From an uncultured Eubacteriales bacterium (lineage in GTDB: Bacteria > Bacillota > Clostridia > Oscillospirales > Acutalibacteraceae), in the NCBI GenBank assembly GCA_900540235.1, contig UQEY01000051.1, forward strand, positions 1 through 11,191: a DNA stretch of 11,191 nucleotides, in the 5' to 3' direction. How positions within the stretch are numbered: the stretch's first letter is position 1; the number at the start of each line of letters is the position of its first letter. Shown here piece after piece: positions 5,657 to 11,191 of this stretch. The position numbers and the translations under genes are program-made. A model generated the notes under the pieces. That model ran no database searches. It was not told the DNA's origin and saw only the letters and a list, made by a program, of their open reading frames with translations.

Positions 5657-5914
5657 TTGACATATACATACACACCTCACGGCGTTTGCTCAAGGCAAAT
5701 ACAAATTGACATTGACGAAAACACAGACACGATAAACAGCGTCAGCTTTATCGGCGGCTGCAACGGCAACCTTCAAGGCATTGCCGCACTTGTTAAGGGT
5801 AAGAAACCTGAAGAAGTAATCAGCGTTCTTAAAGGAATTGACTGCAACTTTAAAGGCACATCCTGCCCCGACCAACTTGCAAGAGCACTTGAAGAAGTGG
5901 AAGAACAATTATAA
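5657..5914 (+). CDS. Small TSCPD-domain protein (TIGR03905-like), function unknown
   Basis: This 85-residue protein contains the TSCPDQLA motif (68-75) that names the TSCPD domain, also found at the C-terminus of some B12-dependent ribonucleotide reductases and as short stand-alone proteins in Clostridia. Four cysteines at 11, 35, 63 and 70 are spaced so that they could bind a metal, probably zinc; this is inference. GGCNGNLQGIAALVKGK in the middle is also typical of the stand-alone family. The start is TTG, supported by AAAGGAG 8 nt upstream and the lack of a better ATG. There is no signal peptide or membrane segment. It is the first gene of the operon, 14 nt before the GH36 gene. Its molecular role is not known to me, and the operon does not reveal it. 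Confidence 0.85.
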   Translation: MTYTYTPHGVCSRQIQIDIDENTDTINSVSFIGGCNGNLQGIAALVKGKKPEEVISVLKGIDCNFKGTSCPDQLARALEEVEEQL

Positions 5915-5928
5915 TTAGGAGAGATTCT

Positions 5929-8274
5929 ATGTTTAGACTTGAAAGCAAAATACTTCAGCGTGAATTTGTCGTTCACGAGAACACGCTTTACGCTTCACAA
6001 ATAAGAAATGTTTTATCGGGAAGAGATTTTGTACCCGACGGTAACAGCGTTGAATTTTTGTTTCATTTTACCGACGGAAGCGAATTTTCGTCAAAAGGGC
6101 TTAATGTTGTTGACAGCAAACAAGAAGACGGCAAGCTTTCGTTTAAGTTTGAAGAAACTCATGGTATTGAAGTTACAATGACATTTTGGGCGGGTGAAGA
6201 CGGAAACACGCTCAAAAAACAAATCGCTTTTAATCAAAACAGTGACAAGACGATAGATTATATTCTTCTTGAACACATCGGAATTACAAATTCAAAAGCT
6301 CATTTCAGCGTGCCGACTGATGTTGAAGGTCCTGAACTTAACGGAGTTCATTTTTCGCTCGGTCAGCCGTTTTACATTGACACATTATTTTTCGGCTGTG
6401 AATTTCCTGCCACGCAAAACATCATTCTTTACGGTATAGGTCAGGTTAAATATTTCATCGGCAAAAAAATAAACGGCGAATATAAATGCCCTGTCACAGT
6501 TGTCGGCGGTGCAAAGAGTGACTTGCTTGTTGATGTTCAAAAATCTTTTTATAACTATATTGAAAGCATTGCAACCCCGGGAAGTTTAAGAATTCAATAT
6601 AACAGTTGGTACGATTTTATGAAAGAAATTGACGCCGACAATATTGAAAAATCATTTTTTGAAATTGAAAAAGGTTTAACATCAAACGGCATTGCGCCAC
6701 TTGACGCATATGTTGTTGATGACGGTTGGGTTGACTACAAATCGGGTTTTTGGAGTTTCAACAAAAAATTTCCTAACCAACTTTATGACATTTCTCAGAT
6801 TACCGCTAAGCTTGACAGCCATTTTGGTTTATGGCTCGGTCCAAGGGGCGGCTACGGTTTTCCTGACAAGTTTGCAAAGAAGATGGAAAAACTCGGCAAA
6901 GGCTCGTTTAATTCTGAGGCAAAAGATGTTTGCGTTGCAGACAAGACTTACATCAAAAATGTTACCGACTTCATTTTAAAATCAACCAAGGAATTTGATA
7001 TAGATTATTGGAAATTTGACGGCTTTTGCTTAGCTCCTTGTAAAAATCCTAATCACAATCACCCTGTCGGCGGTGAAAACGATATGTACTTTATCACCGA
7101 TATGTGGGAATGTTGGATAGATGTTTTCAAAAAAATAAGAGAGCTTAGAACCAAGGCAGGCAAAGGCCTTTGGATAAATATGACCTGTTATGTTAACCCG
7201 TCACCGTGGTGGCTTCAGTATGTCAACAGCATTTGGGTTCAAAACAGTGCCGATATCGGTTTCGCCGACAATCTTGAGGACCAAGCGCAGGTTGACAGGG
7301 AAATTACTTTCCGTGACGCAAGATACTTTAATCTTCTCAACACCCGTGCAATTCAAATGCCGCTTAATCGTATTTACAACCACGAGCCGATTTACGGAAC
7401 ATATGCTAAAGTTGATTATACGGACGAAGAATTTGAAAAGTACCTTTACTTTGACGCTTGCCGTGGTCAGGCGCTTAATGAGCTTCACCTCAGCTACACT
7501 ATGATGAATAAATCGAAGTGGCGTTCACTTGCAAAAGTTATTGAGTGGCAAAAGAGTAATTATGATATTCTTAAAAACGCCATGTTTATCGGCGGCAACC
7601 CGGAGGAAAACAATGTTTACGGTTACTTTGCATGGAATGAAAACGGTGACGGTATAATTGCGCTGAGAAACCCGACTGACGAGAAAGCACCGCTTACATT
7701 AACTCTTAACAAGCTTATGGGCTGCCCTGAAGATTTGAAAGATGTTCAGCGTTACAATGTTTATAACCTTTCAAATAAAGAAAGTTATGACAGCTTTTCA
7801 TACGGTGACAAAATTGATTTAACGCTCCAGCCGTTTGAAGTTAAAATTTTCCAGTTCGGCAAAGAAGATAAGCGTTTCGGAAACGGTAATGCAATTACAG
7901 ATTTTACCATTTCGTTTGACTACAAGGGCGAGGAAAACATTAAAATTGCAAGTAATGACGATATTGACATTTCTATTGTTAAAAGCTATGTCAATGTTAA
8001 GTGCGGAAGATGTCACCTTCGTTCAAACAGTATAGTAAGCGGCGGCGAGCACAAAATCACGATTGTTCGTGAAAAGAATAAAGCATTGAAAATTTATGTT
8101 GACAGGCAGCTTGACGCATCGGGTTACGATGTCAGAGCTAAGAACACAATCAACACCGATATTCAAAGCGACGCTCCTAACTTTAAAGTATTAAACAATG
8201 CGACACCTTATGATGAAATAATCACACTTAAAGAAATACTTTCCAATGTCGGAAAGAGGAAGATTTTTAAATGA
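5929..8274 (+). CDS. Cytoplasmic GH36-family alpha-galactosidase-like glycosidase
   Basis: The 781-residue enzyme appears to belong to glycoside hydrolase clan D, family 36 (alpha-galactosidases and raffinose-synthase-like enzymes). Residues 1 to about 215 form a beta-rich N-terminal domain. The catalytic barrel follows, with VVDDGW (262-267), the K-x-D motif YWKFDGF with likely nucleophile Asp364, and NSADIG with likely acid/base Asp442. An insertion rich in Cys, His and Asn (about 366-380) follows the nucleophile. Residues about 655-760 look like an extra beta-sandwich of the concanavalin/LamG type (HKITIVREKNKALKIYVDRQ). No signal peptide is present, so it should act on imported substrate, consistent with the symporter two genes downstream. 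The ribosome binding site is TAGGAG. The stop overlaps the next start (ATGA). The exact substrate is uncertain: melibiose or raffinose-type sugars or galactinol are candidates. Confidence 0.82.
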   Translation: MFRLESKILQREFVVHENTLYASQIRNVLSGRDFVPDGNSVEFLFHFTDGSEFSSKGLNVVDSKQEDGKLSFKFEETHGIEVTMTFWAGEDGNTLKKQIAFNQNSDKTIDYILLEHIGITNSKAHFSVPTDVEGPELNGVHFSLGQPFYIDTLFFGCEFPATQNIILYGIGQVKYFIGKKINGEYKCPVTVVGGAKSDLLVDVQKSFYNYIESIATPGSLRIQYNSWYDFMKEIDADNIEKSFFEIEKGLTSNGIAPLDAYVVDDGWVDYKSGFWSFNKKFPNQLYDISQITAKLDSHFGLWLGPRGGYGFPDKFAKKMEKLGKGSFNSEAKDVCVADKTYIKNVTDFILKSTKEFDIDYWKFDGFCLAPCKNPNHNHPVGGENDMYFITDMWECWIDVFKKIRELRTKAGKGLWINMTCYVNPSPWWLQYVNSIWVQNSADIGFADNLEDQAQVDREITFRDARYFNLLNTRAIQMPLNRIYNHEPIYGTYAKVDYTDEEFEKYLYFDACRGQALNELHLSYTMMNKSKWRSLAKVIEWQKSNYDILKNAMFIGGNPEENNVYGYFAWNENGDGIIALRNPTDEKAPLTLTLNKLMGCPEDLKDVQRYNVYNLSNKESYDSFSYGDKIDLTLQPFEVKIFQFGKEDKRFGNGNAITDFTISFDYKGEENIKIASNDDIDISIVKSYVNVKCGRCHLRSNSIVSGGEHKITIVREKNKALKIYVDRQLDASGYDVRAKNTINTDIQSDAPNFKVLNNATPYDEIITLKEILSNVGKRKIFK

Positions 8275-9122
8275 TAAGAAAATGTAAAAAGTGCGGTTGC
8301 GACGCTTTGATAAAAAACGGCGACTGGTATGAATGTCCCGTCTGCGGAGCAATGATGTTTGACATCAGTATTTTTGTAGGCTCACTTGAAAGTCCGACGA
8401 AAGAGCTTGAAAAGATTGATGAGGGAAAAGAAGCAGGCGTTTCGTTTACTCCGATTTACAAAAGCACTGAAAAAGAAAAAATCGACTTTGATAAAAAAAA
8501 TGACAGTGATGCCGAAGAAATTGCTGCTGTCAAAAAAGAAAAAAAGAAAACCAAACCAAAAAAAGAAAAGGCTGAAAAAGAAGAAAAGCCTAAGTCGAAA
8601 TTAAGAGAGGGTATTCAGTTTTGCACACCTATTGTTATTGCTCTCGTGATTGCGATTTTGCTTAAAACCTTTATTTTTGCGAACGCCGTTATCCCTTCCG
8701 GTTCAATGCTCAACACAATACAAGAGGGGGACAGAATTATTGCAAGCAGGCTTGCCTATATTAACGAAGAGCCGCAAAGGTATGACATTATCATCTTTCA
8801 TTATCCTGATGATGAAAGTCAGCTTTATGTGAAAAGAATAGTAGGTATGCCCGGCGAAACAATACAGGTTATTGACGGCATTGTTTATGTTACGGATAAA
8901 AGCGGCAACATCACTCAGCTTCGTGACGACTTTGTTACAAACGGCACACCGACCGGTAATTTCGGACCGTACACAATCCCTCTCGACAGTTATTTTGTTA
9001 TGGGAGATAACAGAAATGACAGTTGGGATTCAAGATTTTGGGACAAAAAGTATGTTGAAAAAAGCAAGATTTTAGGTAAGGTTAAATTCAGATATTTTCC
9101 TAAGCCTTCAAAAATTGAATAA
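8271..9122 (+). CDS. lepB: Type I signal peptidase with N-terminal zinc ribbon
   Basis: This enzyme is a membrane-anchored Ser/Lys protease that removes signal peptides from exported proteins. The S26 catalytic domain is clear: IPSGSM with nucleophile Ser145, YVKRIVGMPG with general-base Lys188, and the conserved MGDNRNDSWDSR (244-255). One membrane segment lies at about 116-137, with the catalytic part predicted outside. The first 112 residues are unusual. CKKCGC (5-10) and CPVC (22-25) form a zinc-ribbon-like module, followed by a Lys/Glu-rich linker (about 45-112) predicted to be cytoplasmic and disordered. This makes the protein 283 residues, against about 185 for Bacillus SipS. Its ATG overlaps the GH36 stop by 4 nt, with AGAGGAAG upstream, so translation is coupled. 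Its presence in a sugar operon is unexplained, since the neighbours lack signal peptides. Confidence 0.93.
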   Translation: MIRKCKKCGCDALIKNGDWYECPVCGAMMFDISIFVGSLESPTKELEKIDEGKEAGVSFTPIYKSTEKEKIDFDKKNDSDAEEIAAVKKEKKKTKPKKEKAEKEEKPKSKLREGIQFCTPIVIALVIAILLKTFIFANAVIPSGSMLNTIQEGDRIIASRLAYINEEPQRYDIIIFHYPDDESQLYVKRIVGMPGETIQVIDGIVYVTDKSGNITQLRDDFVTNGTPTGNFGPYTIPLDSYFVMGDNRNDSWDSRFWDKKYVEKSKILGKVKFRYFPKPSKIE

Positions 9123-9173
9123 TTAAAAAATATACGAATATCAACTGCCGATAAATTTAAAAGGGGTAAATTT

Positions 9174-10652
9174 ATGGACAAAAATTATTATGTACCGAAA
9201 AAAGAATGGATGACTTATTGCATAGGTGCTCTCGGTCAGGGTATGATTTATGCGATAATGAGCAGTTACATCTCCGACTTCTATTTGAATGTGCTTAAAG
9301 TGACGCCGCTTTTTGTGCTTCTTCTTATGCTGCTTGCAAGAATTTGGGATGCTATTAACGACCCTATTATGGGTTATATTATGGATAGGTCAAATTTGAA
9401 GAAGGGCAAAATGAAGCCATACATTCTTTACACACCTATTCCTGTTGCAATTCTCACGCTTCTTTTGTTTTATGCGCCGAATTTGAGTGACAGCCAAAAG
9501 ATGATTTATGCCGCAATTACATACATTGCCTGGGGTATGATTTATACCGCTTCCGATGTTCCGTTTTGGAGTTTGCCAAACGCACTCACACCTAACGCAG
9601 ACGAGCGTGGTTCTATCATTTCTAAGGCAAGAACGGCAAACGGCGTGGGTTCTGCTGTGCCTATGGCTATATTTATGGTGCTTGGCTTTATTTTGCCTAA
9701 GTTTAACCTTTCGGGTACTGAGCTTGAGCAAACAAAATATACCGTTATGGCACTTGTCAGTTCTATTATAGGCAACCTGCTTTTCGTTATGGTTTATTTT
9801 AAAACTAAGGAAAGAGTTGTTATTCCTAACCCACCGAAAAGAGACAAAAGTGAGCCGTCTGCGCTTAAACTTATACTTACCTGCAAGCCTTTAATGCTTA
9901 CTGCGCTTATGGGTATACTTGCGGCAGCGAGATATATGTATCAGGCAGGTGCGGTTCATGTTGCAAGATATTCGTTTTATATCGGTAAAGATTTGACAGG
10001 TCTTTCACCGGCTGAAGTTGAAAGTGCGCTTCAATCTAATATTTCCACAGTTTCAACCGTGTTCAGCGTTGCTTCGGCTGTCGGTATGATGGGCACAATG
10101 CTTGCTGTTACTCCGCTTATTAAAAAGTTCAGCTATAAGCAGATTATCATTGCAACTTCGCTTATCGGTGCTGCAGGAAGTTTTATTATGTGGTTTATAG
10201 GATATGACAATTTCTGGGCTTGCGTGCCTTGCCTTATTCTTTCAACCATTCCGTGCGGCGCTATTAATGTTTGCGTTTCGGCTATGATTGGCGACTGCCT
10301 TGACTATATGGAATGGAAAACGGGCAGAAGGCTTACAGGTATGGGCTCAGCCGTATCAAGCTTTGTTAACAAGTTTGGCAACGCTATAAGCACTTCGTTT
10401 ATTATTCTTATGTACATAATAGTTGACTTTGACATTTCGGCTATTAACTCTAATGTTACTGCCAACCCGCTTGAAATGACCCACGCAGTAAGACAGGGTA
10501 TGTTCAGTATCGTTTCGCTGATTCCTGCCATTTCCCTTCTTATCTGCATTATTCCTATGTTCTTCTATAATCTTACAGGTGATTTTAAAAAGCAGATTGA
10601 AACAGAACTTGCCGAGCAGAGAAAAGAAAAAGGCATCACTATTAACAATTAA
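9174..10652 (+). CDS. GPH-family (MelB-like) sugar:cation symporter
   Basis: This is a 492-residue, roughly 12-helix membrane protein of the glycoside-pentoside-hexuronide:cation symporter group in the major facilitator superfamily. It would import a glycoside with Na+ or H+. The diagnostic segment RIWDAINDPIMGYIMDR (56-72) carries Asp59 and Asp63, equivalent to the cation-binding Asp55 and Asp59 of MelB, followed by the loop motif GKMKPYIL. A central cytoplasmic loop (about 214-230, rich in Lys, Arg and Pro) separates the two six-helix halves. The C-terminal half has the GDCLDYMEWKTGRR motif typical of the group. The ATG follows AAAAGGGG, and the gap from the peptidase gene is 51 nt. With the cytoplasmic GH36 enzyme in the operon, an alpha-galactoside is the most likely substrate. 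Inositol or another glycoside cannot be excluded. Confidence 0.9.
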   Translation: MDKNYYVPKKEWMTYCIGALGQGMIYAIMSSYISDFYLNVLKVTPLFVLLLMLLARIWDAINDPIMGYIMDRSNLKKGKMKPYILYTPIPVAILTLLLFYAPNLSDSQKMIYAAITYIAWGMIYTASDVPFWSLPNALTPNADERGSIISKARTANGVGSAVPMAIFMVLGFILPKFNLSGTELEQTKYTVMALVSSIIGNLLFVMVYFKTKERVVIPNPPKRDKSEPSALKLILTCKPLMLTALMGILAAARYMYQAGAVHVARYSFYIGKDLTGLSPAEVESALQSNISTVSTVFSVASAVGMMGTMLAVTPLIKKFSYKQIIIATSLIGAAGSFIMWFIGYDNFWACVPCLILSTIPCGAINVCVSAMIGDCLDYMEWKTGRRLTGMGSAVSSFVNKFGNAISTSFIILMYIIVDFDISAINSNVTANPLEMTHAVRQGMFSIVSLIPAISLLICIIPMFFYNLTGDFKKQIETELAEQRKEKGITINN

Positions 10653-10670
10653 TTTTAAGGAGATAAACTT

Positions 10671-11006
10671 ATGCCGTTTATTAATGTAATGACCAACAGT
10701 GAAATCAAAGACAAAATCGCTCTTAAAAATGAGCTTGGCAAAGCTATTGAGGCTATTCCGGGCAAGAGTGAAGCTTGGCTTATGGTAAAAACCGAGGACA
10801 AAGCCGATATGTATTTTAAGGGCAGTGACGAACCTTGCGCTATGTTTGAAGTTGCAATTTTCGGCAAATCGGCAGACGCTGCATTTGATGATTTAACAAA
10901 ACGCATTTGCAAAATCAGTGAAGAACAGCTCGGTGTTAAGGCTGAGAGAACATATGTAAAATATAACGAAATTGACCGTTGGGGTTATAATAATTTTAAT
11001 TTTTAA
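10671..11006 (+). CDS. MIF-like tautomerase (phenylpyruvate tautomerase family)
   Basis: This is a 111-residue protein of the macrophage migration inhibitory factor family within the tautomerase superfamily. It starts MPFINV, so Pro2 becomes the catalytic N-terminal proline after Met removal. Lys32 sits where MIF has its conserved active-site lysine, GSDEPCA (51-57) matches the SSEPCA-type motif, and TYVKYNEIDRWGYNN near the end matches the C-terminal strand of MIF. The thiol motif CxxC of mammalian MIF is absent because the second cysteine is Phe59. The start is supported by AAGGAG 8 nt upstream, and the gap from the symporter gene is 18 nt, so it is probably the last gene of the operon. Bacterial members can tautomerise phenylpyruvate or related keto acids, and the natural substrate here is unknown. 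Confidence 0.88.
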   Translation: MPFINVMTNSEIKDKIALKNELGKAIEAIPGKSEAWLMVKTEDKADMYFKGSDEPCAMFEVAIFGKSADAAFDDLTKRICKISEEQLGVKAERTYVKYNEIDRWGYNNFNF

Positions 11007-11017
11007 ATTTGATTTTA

Positions 11018-11120
11018 TCTCTCCCTCAGTCGGTAAACCGACAGCTCCCTCGTCAGAGGGAGCCAAGTCCTTGCTTCCCTCTGATGAGGGAAGTGTCAGC
11101 TATGCTGACGATAGGAGAGA
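11018..11120. repeat. Palindrome-cluster dispersed repeat downstream of the MIF-like gene
   Basis: Four perfect hairpins are packed between short inverted ends TCTCTCC (11018-11024) and GGAGAGA (11114-11120). They are GTCGGT/ACCGAC (11029-11042), GCTCCCTC/GAGGGAGC (11044-11063), CTTCCCTC/GAGGGAAG (11074-11093) and GTCAGC/GCTGAC (11095-11109). The CTCCCTC and GAGGGA motifs recur within it. It is non-coding and has no U-tract after any stem. It looks like a MITE-like or REP-like intergenic element of the kind common in gut Clostridia, and it may also help end the operon transcript. Confidence 0.75.
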
Positions 11121-11142
11121 AATTACAACTATATCGAATCAT

Positions 11143-11164
11143 AACCACTAGTAAACTAGTGGTT
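11143..11164. repeat. 22-nt perfect hairpin near the right edge
   Basis: AACCACTAGT (11143-11152) and ACTAGTGGTT (11155-11164) are exact inverted copies around an AA loop. Small AACCAC-type hairpins are found at the ends of IS200/IS605-family elements in Clostridia, so this might be the left end of such an element starting here. Only 27 nt follow, so no transposase can be seen and the assignment is a guess. Confidence 0.7.
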
Positions 11165-11191
11165 TGCAAATTCCTAGAAGGATGCCTTACA

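Noticed and set aside
8386..8604. Lys-rich 72-residue frame inside the signal peptidase gene
   Set aside because: It is an alternative-frame reading of the Lys/Glu-rich linker; the composition comes from the AAA/GAA-rich codons of the real gene.
10671..11006. Possible virulence or cytokine mimic role for the MIF-like protein
   Set aside because: Bacterial tautomerases of this family are widespread, and the protein has no secretion signal, so a host-directed role cannot be claimed from sequence.

Overview
The window looks like a chromosomal segment of a low-GC Gram-positive, most likely a gut Clostridia (Oscillospiraceae/Ruminococcaceae type). The evidence is an intact spo0A, AT-rich spacers with good sigma-A promoters, strong AGGAG-type ribosome binding sites, and several kinds of dispersed palindromic intergenic repeats. 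No rRNA, tRNA, CRISPR array, phage gene or complete transposase is present.

Layout, left to right. Positions 1-135 hold the end of a dispersed repeat that runs off the window, a 15-bp inverted repeat and a bidirectional terminator. spo0A follows on the minus strand, with its own promoter region at 904-1195. Next comes a minus-strand myo-inositol catabolic cluster, transcribed iolG -> iolD -> iolE. iolG and iolD are 3 nt apart, but iolD and iolE are separated by about 360 nt filled by a hairpin-rich, MITE-like element with short inverted ends. One end of that element matches the repeat at the left edge of the window. A 330-nt divergent promoter region (5327-5656) separates iolG from a plus-strand operon: TSCPD-domain protein, cytoplasmic GH36 alpha-galactosidase-like enzyme, signal peptidase I with an N-terminal zinc ribbon, GPH-family sugar:cation symporter, and MIF-like tautomerase. 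The right end (11007-11191) is a cluster of perfect hairpins and repeats.

How the genes may work together (inference). The GPH symporter would bring in an alpha-galactoside, which the GH36 enzyme (no signal peptide) would hydrolyse in the cytoplasm. IolG, IolE and IolD convert myo-inositol to scyllo-inosose, then to 3D-trihydroxycyclohexane-1,2-dione, then to 5-deoxy-glucuronate. A substrate that would need both halves is an alpha-galactosyl-inositol such as galactinol. The two operons face away from each other, and both -35 elements are embedded in the same 10-mer (AAGTGTTGAA), arranged as an inverted repeat, which suggests shared control. The later inositol steps (iolB, iolC, iolJ, iolA) and any dedicated regulator are not in the window.

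The most unusual points are the possible galactinol/inositol locus with its mirrored promoters, the repeat element splitting iolD from iolE, the Spo0A receiver domain with altered active-site positions, and the zinc-ribbon signal peptidase translationally coupled to a glycosidase.
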